Assembly: GCF_008831285.2 (NCBI RefSeq)
Contig: NC_045139.1
Span: 16,352,354-16,412,353 of the forward strand
Direction: 5' to 3'
DNA from: Nymphaea colorata
Lineage: Eukaryota > Streptophyta > Magnoliopsida > Nymphaeales > Nymphaeaceae
DNA: 60,000 bases
Shown here: positions 12,373 through 25,100 of the stretch, one piece after another
Numbering within the stretch: the stretch's first letter is position 1
Layout of the letters: every line of letters begins with the position of its first letter
Position numbers and translations under genes: made by a program
The notes under the pieces: model-generated
Seen by the model: only the letters and a program-made list of their open reading frames with translations
Databases searched by the model: none
Told to the model about the DNA's origin: nothing

Positions 12373-13240
12373 GTGCGCTTCTATCCTGTACATGTCTGAG
12401 GCCTGACTTGCAGCACTTTGCTCTTTCTTTACCAGGTTTTGGCCGAACAATAAAAGCCGGATGTATGTTTTGGAACACACTGGCAAGTACACAATTCCTA
12501 TCGCATATTAGATCTTTTACCAACTTACGCGACCTAATAGTAGTCTCATCTAATCTCTCTGTCTCATGTTTATCTAATCTCTTTGTCTCATGTTTATGTC
12601 TCGTGCTTATAACACTTTTTCTTTTATTTTATTTTCAGGTGAATTTGTAAAAACTCATAGGCTCCAGGTCGGTGATACTTTCATGATCTTCAAGAACAAG
12701 GACGGGAAATATGTAAGTGCAACTGACAGACTTCTGTTCAGTGTTCAAAGCAATTTGCTCCCCTTCATTCAGTATTGTTTTTGCTCATCCTTTTGTAACT
12801 TTCATGGCTGGATTTGTTATATATATAGACAGAGATTTCTTGTGGAAGGCCATCCAAGAAATGTCAGGGAAAGACTCATTCCCATTTTGATTTTTTGTCC
12901 TATTAGAGTGTGAAGCTGATCTTATGATCATCCAGTTGAAATTTTGACATTTAAGGTTTTAGCGATGCATATATATAACGTTACGTTGTTGTTCCTTTTG
13001 AAGATGGTTTCACATGAGAAAAATGAATCGTCGAGGTCCCCTGGAGGCCGGTTGAAGCATGGGAAGAGGCGAACTATAACCCCAAATGTGTTTCAGCCCT
13101 TCCAAGGGGAAAGACAGCCACTCAGCAATCCTACTCAAACGGGTGCCCAGCAAATTATTCAAACGCAGATGGCCGTCCCACCATTCTTTTCTGCATCACC
13201 ATTTGTTCGCCCTGAAGATCTCAACAGGCTTATGCATTGA
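6011..13240 (+). CDS. LEC2/FUS3-type B3 domain transcription factor, eight exons
   Basis: Coding exons read as 6011-6257, 9703-9963, 10507-10793 (alternative end 10775), 11890-11982, 12094-12194, 12436-12482, 12639-12712 and 13004-13240. Phases are compatible and give 448 aa (442 with the alternative). The B3 DNA-binding domain is built from exons 4-8: KKELSNSDVANLGRIILPK, REAETHFPQL, FWPNNKSRMYVLEHT, GEFVKTHRLQVGD. LGRI, LPKR and GEFVK are LEC2-like; FKFRFWPNN is FUS3/ABI3-like, so the exact orthologue is open. Exon 1 has a basic segment (TRSMRVNTRD) reminiscent of the LEC2 pre-B3 motif. Family members are nuclear, bind RY (CATGCA) elements and control embryo identity and seed maturation. 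The start is the least certain part: out-of-frame ATGs lie upstream at 5736 and 5902, so the leader may be spliced or carry uORFs. Exons 2-3 are poorly conserved and rest on splice sites and open frame. Confidence 0.85.
6258..9702 (+). other. Long first intron of the B3 gene
   Basis: This 3.4-kb intron begins with GTATAT and ends with TTTTTATGTAG. Splicing joins TAT G to GT GAT ACT in frame. No conserved coding sequence is visible, though a small extra exon cannot be excluded. It contains several RY-core hexamers (6879-6886, 8107-8118, 9323-9328, 9400-9407) and, at about 7340-7500, a degenerate copy of the GGAGCCAG-type repeat found elsewhere in the window. Confidence 0.6.
10300..10332. repeat. 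GT/GA compound microsatellite
   Basis: A GTGTGTGTGTG run passes directly into a GAGAGAGAGAGA run within intron 2 of the B3 gene. Confidence 0.8.
11305..11510. repeat. Degenerate dispersed repeat ending in CTGGCTCCGCC
   Basis: It opens with a G-rich GGGGTGGAGGAGGGAGGG and runs through A-rich and T-rich sequence. It closes with AAATTTCTGGCTCCGCC. The G-rich start and CTGGCTCCGCC end recur at 17385-17570. It lies in intron 3 of the B3 gene. The element class is not determined. Confidence 0.45.
12279..12371. repeat. Compound (TC)n-(AT)n-(GT)n microsatellite
   Basis: There are about 17 TC units, then about 14 AT units, then about 12 GT units, with almost no interruption. The array lies in the intron between B3 exons 5 and 6, about 65 bases upstream of the acceptor at 12435. 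Confidence 0.95.
12483..12638 (+). other. GC-AG intron inside the B3 domain
   Basis: The reading frame demands the junction CAC ACT G / GT GAA TTT (H-T-G-E-F). The only donor that gives this is CACTG/GCAAGT, a GC donor with an otherwise perfect AAGT continuation; the acceptor is TTTTATTTTCAG. The nearby GT at 12487 would add four bases and break the frame. Confidence 0.85.
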
Positions 13241-14760
13241 AAAAGAATAAACACAAACTGCCTGATAAACTAACTGAAATTTTCTGTTTATGTTTGTTGT
13301 ATTCTTGAGTCTAATAGATATTTCTCTGTGCAAATAGCTGAAGGATGCCATCTGAATGGTAGCCACCACCCTGAGAAACTTATTTTTTTTGTTGTGGGGA
13401 GTCTCGCGAGTGCGGATTCACTTGACCCAAGTATTGATCTATGATTGTCAAATTGTTTTTGTTAATGGCTCTGTCATTATTTTCGTATAATCGTGTTTCT
13501 GAAGCTGGAGTCCAGGTTGGTATGGCATAATTGCATTTTGAATCTTTGATTCTTTTTTTTTTTCGTTTTCCTGATGACGAGGAACACTATAAGAAGTGAA
13601 CCACTTAACGGGCTCACAGGGAACAGAGGAGCAGTTCACAGAAACATGCATCATGAAATGAGTACGACCGAACTTTTCTATGATTCGCTTCTCAAATTCC
13701 TCCTATGATTGGCAACTGTACTTAAGGTTCTGAGAGTCGGTTCTTCTGTTCTCCCTTTTCGATGGGATGTGTTTGACAGGCCAATGAGTTCGGACACAGA
13801 TCGATCAAATTCTAGTAAGCTGCACAAAACCCATCACGATAACATCTAGCATTGATTTCAATGGGAACTGCATTCTGATAAACAAGGCTCGGCACCTGGC
13901 ACAGACGAACCTTATCAAATGGATGAAGTTCCCAAGTGCGTCATTTAGGGGTCATTTGACAATGGAAACAGATTGTTGCTATTTCATATAGTTATCCTAA
14001 ATATTGAAGCAGATTCGTAAACCAGTAATAGACTGTTACTGCTGCGAAACACCCTTTTAATCTCCCTATGAAGCCTCACTCCCTCCTGCTGCAGCAAAAC
14101 AAGCTCCAGCAGTCCAGTCAATAGTAGTGAAATGAGGTCAGTTCAACAGAAAATTGCAAAACCCTCAAACAAGTACCTGCCCATTTGAAACACTACCGTT
14201 CCTGATAGTTGTACTCGTCTATGTACAATACAACCTTAGATTCCCAAGAACACTTGACCTGTGTTTTAAAGCAGCAATTGCTTGGACGTCAGATCTGCAG
14301 TTTACCAGGTCATGTGCATAGATTGGACATCTACTGCTCGTGCCTATTGAGAGTGGCAGGCCCTTGGCAACATTGCAACTATTAAACAGAGCGTCTCTTG
14401 CTATTTATGTTTACCAGGCATGTTTGGGATGAGGCCACCTTTGCAAAGTGAAATCGTAATATTCTTTTGAAATGGTTACCTGCATCATTGCTAACGAGCA
14501 CCCAGTGAGCGGGTAGTCTGCCGCAGCTCCTTAGAGGCCATGCTTCATAAAGAAAATTTGCTAGCAATTTTAAATCAAGCAAGAAGAACATTGTTGATGG
14601 TCAGTTTGAATTTGGAAGAGCTTCATTGGCCCTAGCGAGGGAAGTGGATTACAACAGGAGTGGCATTCGTTGCAACAAGCACATGAATTTGCACGGTGTT
14701 GCCTATACGGTAACATTTGTACTTTAGGCATTTACAAACGCTGCCGAGCATCAATTCCTC
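13241..14760. other. Gene-free stretch between convergent B3 and VMA21-like genes
   Basis: It should contain the 3'UTRs of both genes, which converge here. An AATAAA lies at 13246-13251, six bases after the B3 stop, probably too close to serve it. No coding sequence, RNA gene or transposon is recognisable. Confidence 0.5.
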
Positions 14761-16036
14761 TCAATCTTCCTTCTTAGAGTCTTGAAGGTGGGAATGAATT
14801 TCTGGCGACGACTGGTTAATGCTGGCCTTCGCCTGTGCAAGAAAGGACGCATCAGGCTTGTGCTCGCCATGCAGTGGTTCCCTCATTGCCATGAAAATAT
14901 ATATCCCAATCATAAAATTCACAGATATGACGGCAAGAAATCCACTTAGCAGCGTTTGTGAGGAGGCAGATAATTCGCTTATACCTTGCAGGGCAAAATA
15001 ATAGTTCCATTAGCGGAAATTACAGTTCAACAGCATGAAGAATGTTTATCGAACTAGAATTCCACCCCTTTCTAATTGCAAAACAAGAGATAAATGATTA
15101 ACATGCATACAAGCTTGCATCCAAGTAAAATCATAAAACCCGTTACATTTACATGAAAACAGATAATAGATACAGATTCAACATGAATATCGGAAAGGAA
15201 TGCACTTTTTTTTTCTGAAACTAGGACATGAGGACACACTTATTATTTGTTTGATAATGACATTTTAAATGTTCGCAACGTATCAGTTATGTAAATGTTA
15301 TTAAAACTCTGACTCTTAAATAAACAATGAGGGACCCAATATACGAAAAAGGAAAAACTACTCTGAGAGATAAGTTTACATGATTCCCGTTGAGCTAAGC
15401 AAACATAGTGATAAACCACCTTGCACCATATCATCAACTCTGGAAGAAACCCTGAATGCTTGACGTTGCTAATAATTTCTTAACACAATTTCACTACTTA
15501 CAAAATAATAACTTCCCATCACAAGACATAATTTACAGGTTCATACTGATCCATCAAGAGGATTAAATCAAGTAATGTCCACCTTCTTCAACAAATAACC
15601 AATATAAGATTTCAAACAAACAAAGCACTGTGTGGTGAGAACTATTCAGGGTACCTGTTTAGAAAAAGTATCTAAATCCATTTTCGCAAAATCACACCTA
15701 AACAATACCAGGTATTCAGTTTACATCTTTGTAACTTCCTGGTTCCAACCTGCGTCTAACATCACTCACATATAGGGATAGTATCATGCTAATGCAAATC
15801 TAGGTTTTACTTAATCCATTAGAATGTGATCACAAAAAAACACTGATCACACATATGCATTTAGGCTATCCATTGTGCGGTCTATCCAACTGAGAAGGAA
15901 TAGAAGAAAGAAGTTTTTTAGAGAAACTGGTGAACTTACCAGGGAATATCTGATGGTTAAACCCATACAAGATAACAAGAGGTGCAATCCACATGATTGC
16001 AGACACCAGAAAGAATTTCTGGATCACCCCCAGCAT
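14761..16036 (-). CDS. VMA21: VMA21-like V-ATPase assembly membrane protein
   Basis: Two coding exons, 15940-16036 and 14761-14984, join at CCT G/GT ATA (donor GGTAAGT, phase 1) to give 106 aa. Two hydrophobic membrane segments are seen: residues about 7-27 (FFLVSAIMWIAPLVILYGF) and about 45-68 (LLSGFLAVISVNFMIGIYIF). They are followed by a charged tail with the plant-typical MREP..EHKPDASFLAQAKAS. This matches plant VMA21-like proteins (Arabidopsis At2g31710 type) in length and layout. The family acts in the ER in assembling the V0 sector of the vacuolar proton ATPase. The ATG at 16036 aligns with the start of relatives (MLGVIQKF). A 5'UTR intron precedes it: exon 16037-16050 begins after ATTGTAG, and a noncoding first exon ends at 17078 (AAG/GTAGTC). 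The tail ends KKED, which resembles a di-lysine-type ER signal but is not a perfect one. Confidence 0.9.
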
Positions 16037-17077
16037 TTTGAATTTCTTACCTACAATATACGCAAGACAAAAGCATAAATTACTAGCATGGTGGAGATCG
16101 TGTTGGTCAAAAGAAGACAAAGAAGAAGGTCACTCAAAATCTGAAACGAAAAGAAAATCTCTACTTTTTAATACCATAAGTATAAGTATTAGGTTAGATG
16201 GCAAAGTGAACAAAGAGAAAGGAAGAGTGCACCACTCTTTGGCAAAATCACCTGGGGATGAGATGAATCATACTAAAAGATCATTCAAAAATTAGGGAAA
16301 AACCCTTGATTGCTACCATAGGTTCATAACTGAAGGGGGAAAACCATAAAATTTCATTATCCAGATGTAGGGTACATCTTAGATCTAGAACCTTTCATGC
16401 AATTGCTTCGGTTTCCATAGCATTGCGGGCAGATCACGTAATTCTAGTTTCAACCGGCTATAGAAGAGGGGGGACATGCATGAATTAGGAACCCATAAAA
16501 TTTTCAGGGAAAAAAAATCACGGCCCAGCAGACGTATGTCGAAAAATAAAGTAGAAACCCATTTCCCAGTAACAAAACTCTGTTCAGCAAACATGAACGA
16601 CAGAAGAGATATAGCTACAATTGAAAGACTCTGCCACGATCATCATGATGAAGTCATAAACGTTAAAGCTAACGAGCAGATGCAATCCCAATTGGATCAG
16701 CCATCAACATTTGAAAAGTCTAAATCATGTGATCAATTAATTGTGATTCGTGAACAACATTAAAATTCATCCGTCCAAAGGCTAAAATAAAGAAAAATCC
16801 ATTCTAAAAATTAAAATCAACAGTACTCATCGAACAACGTCTCTCTGACAAAGATTTAGCTCAATAGCACAGAGAATCTATGCTTCGAACCGATACATCG
16901 AATCCTTCTGCAGAGACCGCCTATTAGAAAGAAGAAGAAGAAGGAAACCAATACAAAATCATGACATTGCTGTAGATAAGCAGCATGAACATGTCGACGA
17001 CCCTTTAAACCAAAAAAGGCCGCCTCTCTCCGGTCAGACCAACACAAGAGCGAGCGATAGAAAGAGAGAGAGACTAC

Positions 17078-17220
17078 CTTATCGCCGAAAGGCCGTTGGA
17101 GGAATAAAGTCTCCGGAGCTTTTACAGGCAGCTTGTCCGAACGTCCCCGGTGAAGCACGCGCCGGAGATATTCCAATCCTCGTCTTCGTAGTTCGTCAGT
17201 AGAGAAGACGAACCCTTCTC
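17078..17220 (-). other. Noncoding first exon of the VMA21-like gene (approximate 5' end)
   Basis: The donor GATAAG/GTAGTC at 17077-17076 is followed by about 1 kb of intron to the acceptor at 16052-16051, just 14 bases before the start codon. The upstream limit is a guess. The sequence is GC-richer than its surroundings, as expected for a first exon and promoter. Confidence 0.5.
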
Positions 17221-19128
17221 CCCTGCTCTGAGTTACGGGGTTGTAAACGGTTCGGATTATCGGGCTACTGGCTAGAACTTAGATCGCCAACAAATATCGG
17301 ATTCGAGAAAAAGCAAAGAAGGTCTTGTACTCTTGTCAGATTATTAGATTCGAATATCTATAGTTGTATTATGGATCCGATACAGGGGCTGAGGTAGGGG
17401 GCCGTCTAGGCCATGGTTCCGACTAATGAAAAAAAAAAATTACACTCAAAAAAATATTTTTTTTTAATTGCGTCATGTATTTTTTGGATTTAAATTCAGT
17501 TGACCCTACCCGGATTCAGAAGTTAGACTGTCGGCCCGCCCCTGAAGAAAATCCTGGCTCCGCCCATGATCCGAGATATCTAATTTCTAATTAAATTTAT
17601 CAATGCAACTAGAAAACCCTAGTTTTTCTTAAAAAAAATCAGGTTATATGAAGAAGAAAAAATTAAAAAAAAAAAAAGAAACACAACTAGGAGAGAGATG
17701 AAGAGGGTACTTTAATTTCAATCTTAATTGATGACGTTTACAAACAGAATCCTCTAGAGCTCTGAGAGTTCCTGCTGATAAAAGATGCGGATGGTTTCAT
17801 TCATGATTCACCACCTTTCCAAACAAGTTAGTAACGAAATTGCAACCAAATATAACATTTTCATGATCTTTCCCAGCATCCATATGACCTCAATAGAGAT
17901 GCGGAAGGGTCGCTGCTGCCGAGAGTTGTTGATTCTGCTGCAGAAGAGTTGGAGCGGAGGGGAGAAGAGGAGCTGCTGCTGATTTATAATATTAGTTATC
18001 CATTATAAATAATTTTTAAGTTTTAACAATTCTTGATTGAAACGCTTTATATTGATTTCAGTTATTTTGGTAAACCATCCTTTTTTATTTTGATTAGTTA
18101 ATTGAATTAATTAATCATCTTGCAATTTACTTGATCAAACAAATTACTTATAAGATTATGCTTTTTTTATTAAATAACTAATGGAAAGTTTTGTTTGCAT
18201 CACAAAAGGCTTCTTTGAAATGTCAATTTTAACTTTCAATAAAATTGGAACCATACAAAGTTTCAAATATTGATTACAGAAAATTAATTTTATATAATTA
18301 AAAATGTTTACTTAATAAAATTTTACATTAAAATTATTTTGAAAATAGTAGTTTTTATTTTCACTAAAGCTTTTTTTTATACTATATTACTTATTTAGTT
18401 TTAAATAAGTTAAGATTTCGTTAACGTCGGTTGGGTTCATATTCTAATTCAAATCATTATCTTTTTATGGTTCTCTTTTGGAGATTTTTCTTAAGGAACA
18501 AATTTGGAGGTAATAAGTTTTTTCCTTGTTTTATATTTCATATTGCTGGCCGTTAATTAGCGATTTATCCATTTTTCCCTGTAAAAAAAATGTAAAATGC
18601 ACACATAATTTTCCGAACATCTTTTTTCAATTATGCAAAAGTTTATTTGCAGTTCAAAACTATGCGTTTCTTATATTTTCTTTTGAAGAAATCACACTTA
18701 ACTAACTCTATAAAGCATTTCCAATTCAGATCTAGTACAAAGCATTTGAGTGTTCTGGATATAGTTGAATATGGCATCTGCTTACTAACTAGGTCGAATT
18801 TTTTTCCGGGCAAGTAGACCACAAAGGGTAAGGTGCAAACTGAGCCTCTTCCGTCCAGTCTGAACAAAAGCTGTAGATCATATTACTTAAACCAGACCTT
18901 CTAGGCCCGAAAATCTGATACAAATGCTCTTTGTCCTAACTGTGCATATTCACGTAATGAAACTAAACAATGAAGCCCTCTTGGAACTGAGCTGCATGAA
19001 CAAATGTGGAACTAAAGAAGCATGTGCCCGCATGCGCAAAAATACACACCGACCAACATTTCTTGGGCAATCAATACTACCAACAAGCATATAGATACAA
19101 GCAATAAAATTTCGGACATTACACCGAA
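17221..19128. other. Intergenic region between VMA21-like and myosin genes
   Basis: It is AT-rich, especially 18000-18650, with no coding sequence. A degenerate repeat at 17385-17570 and polypurine tracts near 17640-17700 are the only structure seen. The last part should include the myosin 3'UTR. Confidence 0.5.
17385..17570. repeat. Degenerate dispersed repeat ending in CTGGCTCCGCC
   Basis: It begins GGGGCTGAGGTAGGGGGCC and ends CCTGGCTCCGCCCATG, with an A/T-homopolymer-rich middle. It shares its start and end design with the repeat at 11305-11510. Confidence 0.45.
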
Positions 19129-22100
19129 TTAGATAAACCTTGAGCTAGTGGTTCTTCTTCCCCACCACTTTTTCTTGGCCCTCTCTACATTGGCTTCTTC
19201 GCTCTCTAACTTGTGCAAAATGGCCTTGGTTTTCTTCAAACTTATGCCGAATTGCCTCTTCCAAGCCTTGAAATCATTCCTTAGTTTCTTTAGCTCATCA
19301 TCGACATTTAAATCTGCTTCAGCTTTACCAGATTTCACTTCTTCCAAGAACCTTACATCATCATCAAAAGTCTGTGTTCTCTGCTCGAATTCTTTTGCGA
19401 GGCGACTGATCACACTTAGACCGGTGCTCATTTCCCTTTCCAAGTGGTTGTTTCCCTGGCCTCTCTTTTGAGAGAAGCTAGAATTGTTCCAGCTGTTATA
19501 TTCTTCATCTTCTCTACCATGAATTGATGCATCAGACTGCCTGTCAATGTCATCAATGGCCAGGGACTTCTTTGCACTTGCAAGGCTCACCTTCAATGAT
19601 GTCATTTGTTTCTGCCATGTCTCCTCCATTGACTTCATCTTCACTTCGTATCCAGACCATCTTGTCTCATATTGCTGGACCTTCTGCCGGAGGATATCAT
19701 TCTCCTCTTCTTTCTCTCTTAGGGCTGCTTCTGCTTTAAGAACCCTTCTCTGGAGCTCTGCTAGAACAGATTGGTCCACTAGGACATGGGTCTCGGATTC
19801 CTGAAAACCAGATTCAACTCAGTATACTTAAAAGTACCCAAAAAAAAGAAAATCAAAACCCACTGAAAATAGCAAGTAGAGAGAGAAGTTGTCAAAGCAA
19901 AGAGAGCCATTTATGACAGATAACGCAAATATTGGTCGACAAACAAAGATAAGATTCAAGTGCAAAGTAGCTAGTTTGATATACAAAGAAAGTGCGCACA
20001 TATAAACATTAATATTTAGTAGTATAAATACCACCAACCCATCCAATATTATGCTATGTGCTTTCAAATTGCAAAGTTAATCACCAAGACAGCAGATTAA
20101 ACAACAAGAATATCCAGTTGGTGCAGATCAGGTCACCCACTGTTGTTCCTTGTCAACGTGGACACCACCAAAACAACACGGTTCTTTGTTGGTGTACGGT
20201 GTACCATTGTCAATGCAATGACATGCATGAAAGAGTCATTCAACCACCTGTGGCCCATGGTTCACGTTCATGGGACCTGGACTTCATCCCTTAACAAGTC
20301 CCCCATTTAAAGAAATCAGTCATGAGCTACCAGCAAAAAGAATGCTACCAACCAGAAGAATTGGTTTTCAACCAAGCCATCAATACCATCATTCATACAT
20401 GAAAATAACCAGCAAGCATACCTTGGAACCTTCAAGCTTCACTGATGGTTTAACCAAAACAGCACCATTTGAACATTTCCTTACCAAGGAGCCACGAATA
20501 GCTGCAAATGTAAAGGATTATGTGTAAAATTTCACTTCACAAAACTTCATGACTCAACAAGCAGCATACATGACGTTACCAGATTGAATCACTATTGAAG
20601 CATCACGGACAGCCAAATATTCTTTTTTAGCGATGTTGCACTTTATCTGATGCTGTATGATACAAGCAGCTCTATGCCTACGAGCTAATATTGCATATTC
20701 CTTCCGTGCTCTCTCCCCTCTTACATCTGCAAGGATTAGAAACCTCATGGTAAAGCAACTGTTATAACTTATAACCATGTAATGCAAGAGAATTCCACTT
20801 CACAAGCACAATTTAGGAGAAGTTATTCTATACATGATTGAAGTGTTACTATTGCTCTCTTCAGCTCTTTGACATAGCGACGAGCTTGGTGGCCTCTAAA
20901 ATACTTCTGCACTCCAAGTATACCATGAAGTGTACGGTTTCTTGTATCTTCAAGAGCACCAATCTACCAAAAGGAAAAGCACTATGCCAGTGACATATCC
21001 AGCACCATATTAAAGCAAGAAAGCCAAGAAAATCGAAAATCAGAAAATAACCATAAGAAATGAGGAGAAATATTTCTCTCTAGTATATAGAAAAGGAAAT
21101 TGGAACACACCTAAACATCTTCGTGAAAATGTAAACAAAAAAAAAATCCCTTGTAAGGATAAAAACGTATTTTGCCTAAAAACGTTATCTTTTGGACATT
21201 ATGTGCACATGTGGCAGAATCCAAGAAATCATGAAAAGAAAAGTTATAGAAAAGGAATACATTAAATTGAAGAATGATTACCTGCCCAGTTCGAAAAAAC
21301 AATTTACTGTAACCAACTTGGTACATATCAGGAAGAATATTGAACTGCTGAAGGATGGCAACAGATACACTGAGAGGATCTTGAGATGCAATATGCTCCA
21401 AAAGAAGAAAACCATATCTGAAAAGGAACAGGAGTTACAGGACACACTAAGTGACAGCAGGAAGAAGAAGAAGATAAGCAGCACTTTAATGCAAAAATCA
21501 CCATTACCTCCTGGCAAATTTCTGGTGTGACACTCTAGTAGGATATCCAGACCTAGATATACGAACCACCTCTAGAACTCCACAGCATCTCAGTTGCTGG
21601 AGGATGAGATCCTGCTCATATATTCCAGGAAGCTGCATATTGTTTGGTTTTATGCATCTAATGAAATGGGGAGTGGTACTTTCCAGTGTCTGCATCAATT
21701 TAAAGAGCTGACCCTGCAATCCCAGAAAAGGAAAAGGTTTGAACTTTGAAGATTACAGACATCTTTTGTCTATATTTCCATCCTAAAAAATGGTTCACCA
21801 AACTTGTCAAAATTGCTCCATAGATGTAAATGAATACGCTTACATGAATATGCAACCAAAAGGCTGGATTTGGTGCAAATGAAAATAAAAGCCCACCTAT
21901 TGCATCTAGCTAATCAGGCTCTGACCTACACATCTTGCCATGCTATATTGTCAGAGAATATGCTTTGAAACAAGTTGATCTGACATAGACTTGTGGATCA
22001 TTGATCTCTAAATTTTGATTGTCAATTTTTCACCACTGACCTATGGTAGCTCAGAGGTATATTACCAGAGCATTGAAAAATAATGTACCATCATTAATAC

Positions 22101-25100
22101 AAGACACAGCTAGACGTGCTTTTACTTGTCCTAACTGGAGGCTGGAATCTGCAGAAGGATAACCATTTTCCACATAAGACGCAATCCTGATCTCTTTGAA
22201 TTTTCATGGATGGAAGCTGGGACACGGAGAAAAAACTGAGACCCTGTACATATTTGCCAAACAGGTCTACTGTCACAACCCCATGCTTCCCTAAGAGACA
22301 GATGTACTGACAATAAGAATGGAACAGTTCACTTATGAGTTATGAGATTCATTAACATTGCTCTTCAATGTGCCATTGTTGATCTTGTAAACATGTAGTT
22401 GTAATTTCCATATTACCTATGGTTTTCTCTCTGATATATTTGTCTAGATAGTAGGAAGGTGGTTGGAGAACAGATTGCCTACTACCAGCAAATGAGGAAC
22501 CATTGGATTTTAATGGCAGGCATGCTGCAGAGATTGACTTAAGGTCCACAATGACATTCATGATGAACATGGTTGAGAAAATTTTTGTCGAGTTTTTGAA
22601 GATACTGTTACGAGATATTCTATTGCCATAACCATAACAGCAAAAGATAATTTAGTTCACCATTCTAAGAACACAACACCATCAACAAACCATCCTTCTC
22701 AATCAAAGGCCATGTACTGTAATAAGCAGAAATTACCTTAAACTTTGTTGCAACACTTTGCTTTTGGGAATCTGCTGCAGCAGACCTATGTTGAGAACCC
22801 GATGCATTTTCAGATTGCCAAAGCATTTTCGAGGCAAACTTTTGAGGAAGCTTGCATACACATGATGAAAGGAGTTGAATTAAATCAAGATGAACTAAGT
22901 CCCTGTTCTTCTCCAGGAACCCACATGTGCCGTATAAAACCTGACAAAACAAAGGTTTTATGCCACAACGTGCAAAATCAAAATTAAATTACATTATATT
23001 TAAAGTTTTTGCAACAACCTCCCCTGCATAGTGGCAGACTCTGAAAGCCTCTCCTCTTTCCCCTATGAAACAACGATTAGAATTTAAATGTTGTTTGAGC
23101 TTGTTGGCAAATGTTAAATCTGTTCCATTTGGAAAGGTGGACTCCTCATCCAACAGAGATAACAATCCCAAAGGCCTCTGCAGTCAAATATTCAAAACAT
23201 CAGTAATTAAACATAACTGCTTCTACTAAGTAAAATTCGAGTACACAAAGTACAACATCAGTAAGGTTTCCAATTTGGAACAAAATGAAGGTGCCTTATT
23301 TCATCTTGAAAGCGCTTTCCTCTATAGATGATGTCTCAACAGCAAGAACTAACTCAGAACTTCTCAAAAGCTTCTATCAGTAGGCATAGATACTACCTTT
23401 CTCCTCATGATATACAAGAATTCAAAAATCAAAAGGTACAGTAAATGTCAAACACTTTTTCTCTGCTGAAGGAATAACATCAACTTCCCAGCAACAGGTT
23501 AACAAAGCCTAAAAACAGAAAAGAGGACTGACAAATACAAGGCATATTACATTTATGTAGTTGTTTGTCTAAGAGGAAATAAAATTTGCACGAGCTAAGA
23601 ACACCTGATCATAGGGCACAGCAATGCTTTTAGTAAGAATGCAAGAAAAATGGTTAAATTTGTTGTGTCTTGCCCAAGGAGATGTCAAGCTTATAAACCA
23701 TGTCATTCCATAGAAATTAGTACAGAGACCTGCTTGTCATGTACCTTCTCAAACAGATTCAGGCAATCTTGATTATCTTCAAAATCAACCTTTGTCCAGT
23801 CAATGCCATCTTGAATATACTCCTGCAACAATATAAAATATAAAAAAGAGTGGCTAAAAAGGCCCAAGCATTTACAAGAAGAATGGAAGAAGAGAACATG
23901 CCAAATTGTACACCTCAATTAATTGGTCAATGATACTCATAGAACTAAAATAAAGCATTATCAGTGTGCATGAGTGTGGGTGCATGAGGGAGCACCATTT
24001 TCCAAAAAAAGGGCACAGGTGAAGCATAGGTGCATGCATGTGAACCTGTGTGTATATGTCTATCTACCTGACCATATTAAAGGGGTGCTGCACCTGAAGC
24101 ACCTACACCCACTAATAAAAAGGTTCAGGTTTTCGTAAATGATTTCCTTTCTTTTTCTGTAAATGATACATGTTTTTCATCCAACCTTACAAATATGATC
24201 AATATCCATGTTTTAGTACAAAAGGTTTTAGGTCACATAATTCAAGTGTAATACATCAGTATCTTAATATTTTGAACAATCAATGGTCCACAAGTACCAA
24301 ATTTTAATACTTGAAACTTCATGTTTTATGTTCAAACAACATGATCTAAAAAATCATTTCTATCAATAACCATGCTGAATGTATAAACAAGGCCTGATTG
24401 TGAATTTGTGATGCATCTAGCTATGATCCCCCCTCCCCACCCCCAAAAGAAACAAAGGGAAAAAAGGAAAAAGCCTTCATGTAAAAACGTTGATTCTGGA
24501 GCCTTCATAAAGTTTATTTCATGCATCGGATTTCGATTTTTTTTTTCAATATATAATATATACACCTAATTCACTTACAAAATGTTTCTTTTCTCACAAA
24601 TGATATGTTTGTTCTTCATCCAACATTACAGATATACCAATACATATCTTCAGTACAAAAAGCTTCATGTCACATAATTCTAGTGTAAACATTGATATCT
24701 TAATATTCTGTAAAGTCAATGTCCCACAGGTGCCAAATTTAACAACTGAAAATTCATGTTTCATGTCCAAAAAAGAAAAAACTGCTCAAATGCAATACAT
24801 AGATTAGACTTTAAAACCCCCACCTCAAACAAAAATCAATCTAAAATAGTTGATTCTATAGCCCTAATAAATTTTTGTTTCGTGGATCAGACTTGATGTC
24901 AACAATGTTCTTAATCCAACTCCTACAATTTTTGACCATCTGAGATTGTGTGTATTTATTGGCTAACCAACATCTATAGCTAATCCAGGGCCAGTTCAAC
25001 CGAATTCAAACTGATTTTCTGAATTTGACTTCATGGATGAACTCAAATAACATAAACTTATAGGTTTGGAAATTGGAAAATTGTATACATACAACAAATT

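Noticed and set aside
12177-12650. Long open frames on both strands across the microsatellite
   Set aside because: They are created by the TC/AT/GT dinucleotide runs inside an intron of the B3 gene.
16856-17176. Open frame MEYLRRVLHRGRS... in the first exon of the VMA21-like gene as a uORF or alternative N-terminus
   Set aside because: The first codon is TTG, not ATG, and splicing at AAG/GTAGTC puts it out of frame with the VMA21-like coding sequence.
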